Below are positions 46,328 to 55,548 of a stretch of DNA of 64,000 bases, piece after piece. Origin of the DNA: Tepidisphaeraceae bacterium (lineage in GTDB: Bacteria; Planctomycetota; Phycisphaerae; Tepidisphaerales; Tepidisphaeraceae); NCBI GenBank assembly GCA_035998445.1, contig DASYHQ010000013.1:1-64000 (forward strand). The letters are read 5' to 3'. Under the pieces are notes generated by a model. That model ran no database searches and was not told the origin of the DNA. It saw only the letters and a program-made list of their open reading frames with translations. A program made the position numbers and the translations under genes. Each line of letters opens with the position of its first letter. The stretch's first letter is position 1.

Positions 46328-47479
46328 TCACTCCACCCTATTGCCAGGCGCGTTTGAGCATGACGCATCGCGATTGCGCTGGCGGTACTCGTGGGGCGTG
46401 GCACCCGTATCGTGCTGGAACAAGCGGTGGAACTGGGCGCGCGTCCCGAATCCGCAAACCTTGGCGACGTCGCTGACGCGCAGGGTCGAGTCGGTCAGCA
46501 TCTGCCGCGCGCGGTCCAGACGCGTCCGGCGGATGTGTCCTAACAACGTTCGGCCAGTCGCGGCCTTAAAGCGACGTTCCAGCAGGCGCCGGCTGATGGT
46601 CGTCGCATCGGCGACCTGGTCAACGGTGATCTGGCGGTGGGCGTTCTGCTGGATGAACGCCGCGGCTGCTGCAGCTTCGGCGTCGGACATGACAAGAATG
46701 TCACTCGATCCGCGAACGGCGATGCCCGATGGTGGCAGGATGCTCGATCTGCGCGCCGCCCGCGGATCCGTGAGGTGCTCGGCCAAGAGGTGGACGGCCT
46801 CGGTTCCCACCCGTTCCCACGGCACGCGCACGCTCGTCAACTCCGGTTCCGACGCCAACGTGCGCACGCCGTCATCGTTCACTGAGACGACGGCCACTTC
46901 CGATGGGACAGCGATGCGGCCCAGCTGGCAGACTTCGGTGACCGCGCCACCGATCGGGTCGTCTGCAGCAAACACGCCGACGGGCTTCGGCAGTGCGGTG
47001 AGCCAGCTCAACATAGCGTCGAACTCCTCGGGCGTGTTGTGATACGCCACGGGACAAACCGAAAAGCTGCGCGCCCGCGTGCCGATCGCCTCACGAAACC
47101 CGATTCGCCGTTCCGTACCTTGGATCGGGTACCCGACAAAGCCAAAATGCCGAAATCCTCTCTCCAGCAGGTGCTCGCCAGCCAGCCGTCCAATCTGATG
47201 GTGATCCAGGATGACTCCGGCAACGCAACCAGGTTGCCCCAACCGCAGCACGCTCACGTACGGGATGCCCGCCCGTTCATAATCTAGCGGCCCCGGCCGA
47301 TCGATTGCCGATCCGATCATGCCGCGCATACCGCACCGCAGCATAAAGTCCGGCGCGTTCTCCCCTAACCCGACGATCCAGTTGCGCGCGTGCGTCGCCC
47401 GCAGCGCACCGAGCAAGATGCGACCCATATATCCGGAATCGGGAAGACGCACTGCGATGCGGATGGGGGAGTCGGCCAT
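46328..47479 (-). CDS. XylR-type regulator (LacI-like sensor fused to AraC HTH)
   Basis: I prefer ATG 47479 (MADSPIRIAVRLPDSGYMGR); a start at 47524 is possible but would overlap the palindrome at 47525. The 383-residue protein has a LacI-like sugar-binding domain (about 5-265: DHHQIGRLAGEHLLERGFRH, FGFVGYPIQGTERRIGFREA, PKPVGVFAADDPIGGAVTEV). It ends with an AraC double HTH (ITVDQVADATTISRRLLERR, FKAATGRTLLGHIRRTRLDR, DVAKVCGFGTRAQFHRLFQH). This is the architecture of the xylose regulator XylR. It is divergent from the epimerase/GH38 operon and upstream of the GH36-like gene, so it probably activates both. Confidence 0.9.
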   Translation of the reverse strand: MADSPIRIAVRLPDSGYMGRILLGALRATHARNWIVGLGENAPDFMLRCGMRGMIGSAIDRPGPLDYERAGIPYVSVLRLGQPGCVAGVILDHHQIGRLAGEHLLERGFRHFGFVGYPIQGTERRIGFREAIGTRARSFSVCPVAYHNTPEEFDAMLSWLTALPKPVGVFAADDPIGGAVTEVCQLGRIAVPSEVAVVSVNDDGVRTLASEPELTSVRVPWERVGTEAVHLLAEHLTDPRAARRSSILPPSGIAVRGSSDILVMSDAEAAAAAAFIQQNAHRQITVDQVADATTISRRLLERRFKAATGRTLLGHIRRTRLDRARQMLTDSTLRVSDVAKVCGFGTRAQFHRLFQHDTGATPHEYRQRNRDASCSNAPGNRVE

Positions 47480-47524
47480 TGGTTTACCAACACGCTCGCC
47501 CATTAAAGCTAACGTCATTCGCAT

Positions 47525-47553
47525 ATTGTTACAACAATGACGCGATTTGCGTC
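47525..47553. promoter_or_regulatory. two adjacent inverted repeats in the divergent control region
   Basis: ATTGTT-AC-AACAAT (47525-47538) is a perfect 14-bp palindrome. Directly next to it is GACGC-GATTT-GCGTC (47539-47553). They lie between the XylR-type gene (start 47479) and the epimerase gene (start 47650). This is the expected place for the regulator to act on both. Confidence 0.6.
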
Positions 47554-47649
47554 TTTGTTTCTACTGGGCCTGTGGCAGATTAGGTGCGGCTAGCCGCAAC
47601 GCGCCAGTAGGTGAGTTGCGTGCGGGCGGGATCCCAAGGAGAACGGCGG

Positions 47650-48972
47650 ATGGACGATCAGGATGTATGGGCCCTGCGGCGGGCGAGCGAGGAGATCCGC
47701 GAGCATTTTGAGAACGGCATCGTGCGCTTCTGGACCGAACGTTCCATCGATCGGGAGTATGGCGGGTTCAACGTTCGCTTCGACCAGAATGGCAACTTCA
47801 TTCCCGGCGAATCGGACAAAAGCATCATCTCGCAGACGCGCGCGATCTGGGGGTTTTGTAACTTTTACCGCCACACGCGCAACCCGCTGCACCTACAGGC
47901 GGCTCGGCAGGGTTTCGACTTTCTCGTGCGCAACTTCTGGGACGATCGCCATGGTGGCTGGTACTGGATGACCGCCCGTGACGGCACTCTGATCGACCCC
48001 GGCAAGGTCGTCTACGGTATCGCGTTCGCGATCTACGCGTTATCCGAGTATCACGACGTCTCCGAAGACCCTGCCGCGCTCGACTACGCTTGCCGTACGT
48101 TCGACTGCCTTCAGAAGTACGCGGTGGACGTCGAAAACGGCGGATACCTTGAGAATCTTGAGGAAGACTGGCGGTCGTGTGGTGGCGGCAAAATGGCCGG
48201 CGACCGCAAGACGCTCAACACGCACATGCACGTGATGGAAGCGTTCACCACGCTGTACAAGGTCTCGCGCGAAGAAGTGCACCGGCGGCGGCTTAGGGAA
48301 ACGATCGACCTGATCCTGAAGAAGATGATTCACCCGATCAGCGGATGCTGCATGTCGCAGTTCGACTTCGCCTGGAACAACATTCCCGCGCGCTCGATCT
48401 ACCGAAGCTGGGACTTCGAGCGTCAAGGTGAGCCGCTGGACACAGACGAAGAGGCGACGTGCTACGGACACAACGTCGAGTTCGCGTGGCTGCTCGTCCG
48501 CGCCGGCGACGTGCTCGGGTTGGACCACCGTCATTACGCCGAGACGATCAGGCCCATGCTCGACCACGCCGTTCGATACGGCGTCGACCCCAAGCACGGC
48601 GGCGTCTTCTGCAGCGGGCCGCACCAAGGGCCGGCCACCAATCGTGACAAGGAGTTCTGGGAGAACATGGAAGTGCTGCCTGGCTTCCTCGATGCCTACG
48701 AGGTGCTTGGCGACCCGATCTACCTGAACGCGTTTCACGCCTGCTGGGAGTTCTCGCGCACCCACATGATCAACCACGAACTGGGCGAGTGGATCTTCCT
48801 GGCCAAGGAGGATGGCACGCCCGTGTGGAGCCACCTCGGCAACAACTGGAAGATCAACTATCACTCGGGCCGGTCGATGACCGAAGCGCTGACGCGCATC
48901 GACCTGATCCTCAACCCGAACCGCCCCAACACAGCGGCCGACGCTTACGCGACTGGACCCTCGCACCGATGA
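47650..48972 (+). CDS. AGE-family epimerase/isomerase (cellobiose 2-epimerase / mannose isomerase type)
   Basis: AAGGAGA precedes ATG 47650, which I prefer over an in-frame start at 47611. The 440-residue protein is an (alpha/alpha)6-barrel N-acylglucosamine 2-epimerase-family enzyme: RFWTERSIDREYGGFNVRFD, KSIISQTRAIWGFCNFY, GGWYWMTARDGTLIDPGKVV, LNTHMHVMEAFTTLYKVSRE, YGHNVEFAWLLVRAGDVLG and NYHSGRSMTEALTRIDLILN. The histidines in THMH, GHN and NYHSGR match the catalytic and binding positions. Such enzymes interconvert glucose- and mannose-type ends. It has no signal peptide and shares a 4-base overlap (ATGA) with the mannosidase-like gene, so it probably processes mannose-containing products in the cytoplasm. 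Confidence 0.9.
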   Translation: MDDQDVWALRRASEEIREHFENGIVRFWTERSIDREYGGFNVRFDQNGNFIPGESDKSIISQTRAIWGFCNFYRHTRNPLHLQAARQGFDFLVRNFWDDRHGGWYWMTARDGTLIDPGKVVYGIAFAIYALSEYHDVSEDPAALDYACRTFDCLQKYAVDVENGGYLENLEEDWRSCGGGKMAGDRKTLNTHMHVMEAFTTLYKVSREEVHRRRLRETIDLILKKMIHPISGCCMSQFDFAWNNIPARSIYRSWDFERQGEPLDTDEEATCYGHNVEFAWLLVRAGDVLGLDHRHYAETIRPMLDHAVRYGVDPKHGGVFCSGPHQGPATNRDKEFWENMEVLPGFLDAYEVLGDPIYLNAFHACWEFSRTHMINHELGEWIFLAKEDGTPVWSHLGNNWKINYHSGRSMTEALTRIDLILNPNRPNTAADAYATGPSHR

Positions 48973-51329
48973 TCGACGACATACACCTGATCCCCCATAC
49001 GCACGCCGACTTCGGTTACACCGATCTTCCGAGCACGGCATGGCGATTTCTCCCGCGCTACGTGCGCGATGCGCTATCGTTGGCCGAGGCGACCGATTCG
49101 TTTCCAGAAGAGGCACGCTTAAACTGGACGATCGAGATCACGTTCCAGTTGGAGGCCTTCCTCGCGCAAGCAAGCGAACGGGAAAAAACGCAGCTCGGAA
49201 AGCTGGTCGACGAGGGCCGGTTCGAGATCGGGGCCATGCCGTTCCACACGACGGCTTTGCTGACCCAGCCTGAGTGGCAAGCGATGCTGGACCGGTCGGC
49301 GGCGCTCTTCGAAATGTATCGGCCGCGCACCTGCTTTCAGAACGACATCAATGGCCTGCCGTGGGGTCTGATTCCGTCGTTGTCCGACCGTGGGGTGCGG
49401 TACGTGATGATGGGCATCAACACCTACAACGGTGGCACGCCACGGCCCGCGCCGTACCCCTTCTGGTGGCAGGGGCCAGATGGTCGAAAGCTGCTCGCGT
49501 GGACGGGACTACACTACGCCGCCGGCTTCGCGTTCTTCCATGAGGCTGAATGGCGCCGCGGGCCGGTGCCGGCGTACCACGACGTTTGGTACAACACCCC
49601 AGGTATCGGCGAGACGTGGGACGCAAGCCCGGCCGCGTTGCGTGCGGCGCGTGAGGTGCTGTCGCGAAAGATCGAGTCGTCGCTCGGCCATTACCCCCAT
49701 CGCACGCTCGGCTTGCAAGTGACCAACATGTGGCGAATGGACAACGATCCACCCGCGATTGGCCTGTGCGAGTTCGTGCGCGCCTGGAATGACGCTGGCC
49801 ATGGCCCGCGGTTGCGGTTGTCCACACCGGCCAAGTTCCTCTCAACCCTCGAGCGCGAGGCGGGTGACCGAATCGACGTCGTCCGCGGTGATTGGGGCGA
49901 GTGGTGGGCGGACGGGGTGACCTCCATGCCGACCGAGGTGGCCCTGGCGCAGCGCGCCAAGACGGCACTAGCGGAACTTCCCGCGGCGCTAAAGGCGGTG
50001 CAGGCGCAGGACGAGCATCACGCCGGCTTCCGCCAAGGCTGGTTTGACGCCGCGATGTTCACCGAGCACACCTTCGCGTCGTACGAGTCGCTGCCGCAAC
50101 CGTACTCGCCGTTGTCGATCGGCAACTACGTGCAGAAGGCGGACTACGCCTGCCGCGCCGACGAGGCCGCACGCGTGATATGGGCCGAGGGTGTCCGGCG
50201 TTCACCACGGTTCCGGTCCTTCTCGCAGACCAGACGGCTGGCCGTGCTAAATCCGGGCGGCACACTTCGAAGCGGGTGGGTGCAGATCCCGTTCCCACCG
50301 CTTCGCGAGCCGGCCAACGCGTTGCGCGACGTGTCGACGGGAAAGATTTACCCCTTCGAAGCGCTGATCGGCCCCACCTGGTCGGCAGCCGACGAGCAGG
50401 GGCCACAGCAGTTCGAAGTGCCGAACGACATCTGGACCCTGACGACCACCGGCCTGCGCTTCTACTGCGACTCGGTCCCGCCGGGACAGGAACGGGTATT
50501 TGAACTCGTGCAGCAGGCCGACATGCCTACGCCTGTAACGGCCGAAGTGAAGGGACGGAGTGCGCGCGTCTCTTGGGAATGGGAAGCGGCCGCGGGAAAA
50601 CTCCGGTCGTTGAAGGACGAGGCCGGAAACGAACTGATTGATCCCGACGCGCCGTACGGCTTAGGACAGGTCGTTCTCGAACTGCCGCAAGGTTATGGCG
50701 CCCGCGAGCCGCTGCTGTCGCACGATTGGACGCGCATCGCACACCTCATGAAGTACGAGTCGCCGCGACTGCTGTCGTGGCGGCCAGAGCCGTCGCACTA
50801 CGGCGCGAGGTTCGTGAGCGAATGGGAACACCCGAACCTGTACCGCGCGCGACAAAATTGGGAATTCCGCGATGCCGTTGGCGGGGTTGACCTCACGACG
50901 ACGTTCTGGTTCCGCGAGCATCACGCGCCGCAAGCGGTGCTCATTGCCTTCCCATTTTTGCTGCCCGACGCAGAGATGACGTACGCATCGTTGGGCTACC
51001 CCACGCGCGTCGGACACGATCAGATGCCCGACTCGTGCGGAGAATACCAGATGGTCCACGACGGCGTGAAAGCGACCACCGATCGCCGCTGCATCGTGCT
51101 GGCGACACCGGACACGCCCTTGGGCTGTTTTCAGAGCATCTCGCTCCGAACCGGCCGCAAGGCATTCGTGCCGTCGAACGCTCACTTCTATTCGGTGGTA
51201 ACGGAGAACTATTGGAAGGACAACTTCAGTCACACGCGCGCCGCCAAGATGTCCGTCCAGCACCTGATCGCATCGGGCATCGAACGGGGTGAAGCGATCG
51301 GTCGCCTGCTCGCGTACCCGTGCCGGTAA
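48969..51329 (+). CDS. GH38-like alpha-mannosidase family protein
   Basis: ATG 48969 overlaps the epimerase stop (ATGA). The 786-residue protein opens MIDDIHLIPHTHADFGYTDL, with His10, His12 and Asp14 in the GH38 zinc-site pattern H-x-H-x-D-x-G. The likely nucleophile is Asp126 in FQNDINGLPWGLIPSLSDRG. Further core pieces are TGLHYAAGFAFFHEAEW and LGLQVTNMWRMDNDPPAIGL, with a C-terminal beta region (GVDLTTTFWFREHHAPQAVL). Family members hydrolyse alpha-mannosides using zinc. There is no signal peptide. Coupling to a 2-epimerase and control by a XylR-type regulator suggest breakdown of imported mannosides. It is a divergent member, so the linkage is open. Confidence 0.8.
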   Translation: MIDDIHLIPHTHADFGYTDLPSTAWRFLPRYVRDALSLAEATDSFPEEARLNWTIEITFQLEAFLAQASEREKTQLGKLVDEGRFEIGAMPFHTTALLTQPEWQAMLDRSAALFEMYRPRTCFQNDINGLPWGLIPSLSDRGVRYVMMGINTYNGGTPRPAPYPFWWQGPDGRKLLAWTGLHYAAGFAFFHEAEWRRGPVPAYHDVWYNTPGIGETWDASPAALRAAREVLSRKIESSLGHYPHRTLGLQVTNMWRMDNDPPAIGLCEFVRAWNDAGHGPRLRLSTPAKFLSTLEREAGDRIDVVRGDWGEWWADGVTSMPTEVALAQRAKTALAELPAALKAVQAQDEHHAGFRQGWFDAAMFTEHTFASYESLPQPYSPLSIGNYVQKADYACRADEAARVIWAEGVRRSPRFRSFSQTRRLAVLNPGGTLRSGWVQIPFPPLREPANALRDVSTGKIYPFEALIGPTWSAADEQGPQQFEVPNDIWTLTTTGLRFYCDSVPPGQERVFELVQQADMPTPVTAEVKGRSARVSWEWEAAAGKLRSLKDEAGNELIDPDAPYGLGQVVLELPQGYGAREPLLSHDWTRIAHLMKYESPRLLSWRPEPSHYGARFVSEWEHPNLYRARQNWEFRDAVGGVDLTTTFWFREHHAPQAVLIAFPFLLPDAEMTYASLGYPTRVGHDQMPDSCGEYQMVHDGVKATTDRRCIVLATPDTPLGCFQSISLRTGRKAFVPSNAHFYSVVTENYWKDNFSHTRAAKMSVQHLIASGIERGEAIGRLLAYPCR

Positions 51330-51426
51330 AGCACGCGCCGGCGCGAACATGCGACTGCAATTTAATGTCGGCCAAGCTGTAAGCGAGATCTGGGTAGGGC
51401 TGAATCGTGCGCGGCGATGTGCGCTG

Positions 51427-52461
51427 TTAGCGCTTAACCGCAACGCACGACGAGTCCATGTGAACGAAGTGATAGGGGACGGCCACGGTTGGCAACTGCG
51501 TTTCAGGCGTCTTGATCTTCTTGAGCAGAAGCGGGACCGCCATGTGCCCGATGTCCCCGGTCGGCACGCGCGCCGTCGCAAGTCGCGTCCCCAGCGGTGC
51601 GAGCAGGTCGCGCGATACTTGGATCACCGACATGTCGCGGCCGATCGCTATGCCTTTCAGCGCGCATTGATGGACGAGAATCGGCACCACCTCGTCGTCG
51701 TCTACGATGACAGCGGTCGGCCGGTCGGCCGCGCTGAGCCATTGGTCGACGTCCTGACACTGCACATCGAAGTGTCGCGAATGGTGGGGCAAGCTTACGT
51801 CGACGGGTCGTCCGAGCATGCGCGGCTGCAGGCCAGCGGCGGTCATCGCGTCCTGATAACCCTTTGAGCGTGCGGCGCAACTGTAGTGGACAAACTCATG
51901 GTATCGCAGGAACCCGATCGAACGGTGTCCCATTTCCAGAAGCCTTCGCGTGGCCTCGCGGACGCCGCCGTAGTCGTCCGGGTGCACAGCGTCGAACGGT
52001 CGCACGACGTTCGTCCAGATGGCCGGCAGGCGGTAACGCTCGAGGATTTCGGTGAGCCGCTGCGGGAAGTCGGCGACGTACGAAATGATGAGTCCGTCGA
52101 CCGCCCAGGCATTCATCAGGTTCGGCAATGCCGCCTCGTCGGTCAGGACCTCGTCGTCCACCTGGCCCAGGCTGAGATGCATGCCGATTACCCGCATCTC
52201 CTCCATCAAGGCCGCCAGCATGTTGCCATGAACCAGGCCCAGGCCGACCTTCGACGTCTGCAGCAGACCGAGCGCGTTGTACCGCCCACGCGTCATCGCC
52301 ACCGCTGCCGCATTGCGGCGGTAACCCAGCCGCTCGGCGGCCTCAAACACCTTGTTCCGCGTCTCCTCGCGAAACAGGTGCGGCCGATCACCCAACACGA
52401 ACGCCACGGTCTGCCGGCTCAGACCCGTGTGCTTTGCGATAGTGTTAATCGTGACAGCCAT
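51427..52461 (-). CDS. LacI-family transcriptional regulator (Block D), paralogue of the one at 29.5 kb
   Basis: I start at ATG 52461 because the paralogue at 29550 starts at the same residue; an in-frame ATG at 52479 lies in the operator. The 344-residue protein has the HTH TINTIAKHTGLSRQTVAFVL, GDRPHLFREETRNKVFEAAE and a LacI core (RGRYNALGLLQTSKVGLGLV, WAVDGLIISYVADFPQRLTE, LLEMGHRSIGFLRYHEFVHY, PTAVIVDDDEVVPILVHQCA). The recognition helix is identical to that of the 29.5-kb regulator, so the two may read similar sites. It is convergent with the GH38-like gene and divergent from the GntR-type gene about 0.7 kb away. Confidence 0.92.
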   Translation of the reverse strand: MAVTINTIAKHTGLSRQTVAFVLGDRPHLFREETRNKVFEAAERLGYRRNAAAVAMTRGRYNALGLLQTSKVGLGLVHGNMLAALMEEMRVIGMHLSLGQVDDEVLTDEAALPNLMNAWAVDGLIISYVADFPQRLTEILERYRLPAIWTNVVRPFDAVHPDDYGGVREATRRLLEMGHRSIGFLRYHEFVHYSCAARSKGYQDAMTAAGLQPRMLGRPVDVSLPHHSRHFDVQCQDVDQWLSAADRPTAVIVDDDEVVPILVHQCALKGIAIGRDMSVIQVSRDLLAPLGTRLATARVPTGDIGHMAVPLLLKKIKTPETQLPTVAVPYHFVHMDSSCVAVKR

Positions 52462-52471
52462 AATGCTCAGC

Positions 52472-52507
52472 CTGACCAATATATATGATCAGAAAAGGTT
52501 AACACAA
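52472..52507 (-). promoter_or_regulatory. promoter and near-palindromic operator of the Block D LacI gene
   Basis: On the minus strand TTGTGT (52502-52507) and TATATA (52480-52485) lie 16 bp apart. The -10 box sits inside CTGACCA-N7-TGATCAG (52472-52492), an inverted repeat matching in 6 of 7 pairs. The layout (operator over the -10, very short leader) copies the paralogous regulator at 29.5 kb. Confidence 0.55.
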
Positions 52508-53188
52508 GAACCGCCATTTGTCTGCGAAAGTAAGCGAAAACCCCATTGTCTGGACGTGTCGCTCGAAAGGGAAGAGAGTGAACCTCGAACGCGACGTGGA
52601 AACTCCCGGCCACCTCAACATCCCCGAACTCTTTGCCCTATTTACCGCTGCCAGTTTACACCCGCGTCGGGATCGGGGGGCGTGCGGAAGGGGCAGAAAG
52701 GGAGGCCCTTACCACGCCGCTACCCGCTCGTCGAGCCACACCGCGGAGCGTTTGGCACTCCAGCCGACGAAGTCTGTAGCCGTCCGTCGCCGACCTCCAC
52801 GATCCGCAGGACGCTGTCGGTTCGGGCAATGAAGTTGACCGTGAAGGGCGGCGAGATCCAAAGATCGCGAGTTCGGCTATTGCAAACGTGCTAGGTTCGA
52901 GCACGGCTGCGGTTGTCACTAAACGGTTCGTGAAGTCTAGGCCGCTCGGGTCACCGCTTTACCGGTTCAAGACCACCAACCGATCTAGCCCGGTGTTCGC
53001 CGCCAAGATGCTGAGGGGGGTCACTAGGATTGGATCCACAGACCAGAAGGATTAGCTTGGCAGCCCAGAATTGACCCAGATTGTGCCGTGAATCACGGCC
53101 ATTTGACTGTCCGATTTGCATGTCACCGGAAATGTGGTAGGTTATTCCATCTGGACGATATGTGGTTGGTTCGACAGGTGGCGTTTCT
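52508..53188. other. long intergenic stretch with possible gene remnant
   Basis: No intact gene was found. Frames at 52518-52919 have mixed, low-quality composition on both strands. On the minus strand a piece near 52700-52830 reads TDSVLRIVEVGDGRLQTSSA, which could be a decayed protein. The last 100 nt before 53189 must hold the GntR-type gene promoter, but I could not pick a clear -35/-10 pair. Confidence 0.35.
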
Positions 53189-54400
53189 ATGGTGACCGAA
53201 GCGAGCGACAACATCAGTCTGGCACTGCTGCCGCCACGGACGAAGGTGGCTCGCCTGCTGCGCTCCTGGATCACCGAGGGGCGCTTCGGACCCGGAGAGC
53301 TGTTGCCGTCGGAGCGGGTGCTCGCACGTGAACTAGGCGTGGCGCGTGAGACCGTGCGGGCGGTGGTAGATCAGTTGACGACCGAGGGGATGGTCGGGCC
53401 AGCACGGGAGAAGGCCCGGCGGGTGGTGCGCGGGCCGGCGCCCGTCGCCAGTGATGGCGCGCTGCTCGCACATACCGTTGCCATCGTGACCGACACATAT
53501 ATGGACGACGAGCATCCGTGGTGGCGCTCGTCGGGATACGACACCTTCATTGATACCGAAGCCGCCGCCCTCATTGGCCGTGCGGGGCTGAATGCGCTGA
53601 CCGTTCACCCGGACCGGCTGCGGGCCGGTGGTCCGCAGTACATCGCGCAGCACCGTCCCTTTGGCGTGCTGCTCACGTACAACGTTGCGGACACGGTGCC
53701 GGGGCGCCAGATCCTGGTCTCATGCCGGCAGCACGGCATCCCCGTGGTCGCCTACGGCGACGCTCCGGCGTTGGACGAGTTTGATCGGGTGACCTCGGAC
53801 CATGCGGACGGCGCGGCGCAACTGGCGGATTGGCTCATCGCTCGTGGCCACAGGCGAATCGCGCGATTCATGAGCGACATCGACGAGACGGCCGCGCCGC
53901 AAACCTGGGTGCGCCGGCGGCGCGAGGGCTATGAACGGGCGATGGCCGCCGCCGGGCTCGAGGCGTTGCCCGGCATTCGGACCATGCCGTTTCCGCTCGA
54001 GATCGAGGAGAGCGTGGACCACGACCCTGCCGCCTACGCCCATCTCACGCGAGCCTACGCCGGTTACCTCCTCGAACACCTCAACGCGCCCGAGCCGGTC
54101 ACCGCGTTCCTGGCGATCAACGACCGCGTCGCGTATCGGCTGAACGGTGCGCTTCGCCTGCTCGGGAAGACGCCGGGGCGCGACGTGATGGTCGTCGGAT
54201 ACGACGGCAGCTGGCGTGACAATTCCGAGCGGCAGTGGGAGCCGGTCCCGCCCGCGGCGACCGTCGACAAGCAGAATCGGGAGATCGCCCGCGAGCTGGT
54301 GCAACTCCTGCTCGACCGTTCGGCGGGTAAGGCCCCTTCGGCCCCCCAGCAGCGGACGTGCCCGCCGAAGCTGGTCGAGATTGATGCAGCTGGCGCGTGA
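53189..54400 (+). CDS. GntR-family regulator with LacI-like sensor domain
   Basis: The 403-residue protein (ATG 53189; an earlier in-frame start at 53162 lacks support) begins with a GntR winged helix (about 13-80: PPRTKVARLLRSWITEGRFG, GELLPSERVLARELGVARET, VRAVVDQLTTEGMVGPAREK). A periplasmic-binding-protein-like domain follows (HTVAIVTDTYMDDEHPWWRS, ADWLIARGHRRIARFMSDID, EPVTAFLAINDRVAYRLNGA, RDVMVVGYDGSWRD). This is the AraR/GntR-LacI architecture of sugar-sensing repressors. It is directly upstream of a pseudopilin gene and two secreted glycosidases in the same direction, which are its probable targets. Confidence 0.92.
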   Translation: MVTEASDNISLALLPPRTKVARLLRSWITEGRFGPGELLPSERVLARELGVARETVRAVVDQLTTEGMVGPAREKARRVVRGPAPVASDGALLAHTVAIVTDTYMDDEHPWWRSSGYDTFIDTEAAALIGRAGLNALTVHPDRLRAGGPQYIAQHRPFGVLLTYNVADTVPGRQILVSCRQHGIPVVAYGDAPALDEFDRVTSDHADGAAQLADWLIARGHRRIARFMSDIDETAAPQTWVRRRREGYERAMAAAGLEALPGIRTMPFPLEIEESVDHDPAAYAHLTRAYAGYLLEHLNAPEPVTAFLAINDRVAYRLNGALRLLGKTPGRDVMVVGYDGSWRDNSERQWEPVPPAATVDKQNREIARELVQLLLDRSAGKAPSAPQQRTCPPKLVEIDAAGA

Positions 54401-54470
54401 GGCGCACGTTCGGTTCGGCACACGCTGCGGCCGGGCCGCACTTCGATAGCTACGAGATAGGGAGCCTGTC

Positions 54471-55388
54471 ATGTCTATGAGAACACGTACATCCTTCCGC
54501 GATGCGTTTACGCTCGTCGAACTGCTGGTCGTAATTGGCATCATCGCCGTACTAATCAGCATCCTTCTTCCGGCACTGTCGAAGGCGCGCGCTTCCGCAC
54601 GGGCGGTCGTTTGCGCCTCGAACCTTCGGCAGCAATCCCTCGCGTTCTTCAACTATGCGGCCAACTATGGCGGCGGCGACCGACTGCCGCCGTCGTATCG
54701 GCAGAAGACCCCCGGCGACTGGCGATACGAGGCGGTAGCCTACCCCGTCCTGCTCGACCTGAAGTATCTGCCGGCATCCCAGGTCGAATCGGTCAGCCAC
54801 TCGAACGGCACCGTTCTGCCCAACGTCCGCATGTCGGGCGTATTGATGTGCCCGGAAGGTGAACTCTATGCCGGTGGATCCCAATCCCGACTGGTGAGGG
54901 TGCCAAGCTATTTCGGCGGGACAACTCAAGGGTTGCTTCCCCGTCACTTGGGTGCTGACGAGAAGCTTGCTGGCGTTGACAGCCAAGCCTTCGTCATTGG
55001 CGGCCGCCCACTGTTCTCGCATTATCAGATTAATGGTGTCTGGGGCTGGTTCGTCATTCAACAGAACCTGCACAGCCGATTGGCGTTCAACGTCGTCGAG
55101 TCGAGCTGGCATCATGGTGCGACGTGGGGCAAAGAGCGCCCCGGCCGCATCAGTGCCAAACGCGCTAGCGAGTTGATCATGATTGGCGATGGCAGCACCG
55201 ACTGGGGCATGCTAAAGCCCTCATTCCGGCACGGAAGTAATGCGCGTCCTGCGGCAAACTTCGTGTTCCTCGATGGCCACGCAGAGTTGCTTTACGTCGA
55301 TCAGATGAAGTTCAAGCTGGACGGTGCCAACCTGTTACTGTGGGACAACCGCATGTGGAAGGCTACGCCAGCTTCCGGACCGCTTTAG
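54471..55388 (+). CDS. pseudopilin-like protein with H-Xn-DG tail
   Basis: GGGAGC precedes ATG 54471. The 305-residue protein has the prepilin signal [20 protein letters not shown], the helix [20 protein letters not shown], a globular domain ([40 protein letters not shown]) and a C-terminal [20 protein letters not shown]. The spacing between His and DG is 12 rather than 9. It is the second pseudopilin in the window placed directly after a sugar-type regulator and before secreted glycosidases. It could form part of a pseudopilus for secretion or for catching polymer. Confidence 0.88.
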   Translation: MSMRTRTSFRDAFTLVELLVVIGIIAVLISILLPALSKARASARAVVCASNLRQQSLAFFNYAANYGGGDRLPPSYRQKTPGDWRYEAVAYPVLLDLKYLPASQVESVSHSNGTVLPNVRMSGVLMCPEGELYAGGSQSRLVRVPSYFGGTTQGLLPRHLGADEKLAGVDSQAFVIGGRPLFSHYQINGVWGWFVIQQNLHSRLAFNVVESSWHHGATWGKERPGRISAKRASELIMIGDGSTDWGMLKPSFRHGSNARPAANFVFLDGHAELLYVDQMKFKLDGANLLLWDNRMWKATPASGPL

Positions 55389-55548
55389 TCCAATCGCAAC
55401 GTAAGGTCGATGCACGTTCTGGCGCTGTCGATCTGCGTCGGCGGTGGGCCGATTGACTAGTCTCGTTCAAAGGCTATCGGGTCAGCTTGTAGTTGCCGCG
55501 AAATTCGCTCGCCGACCTCACGCTCCCTGATCCAAGGTACAAGCGACG

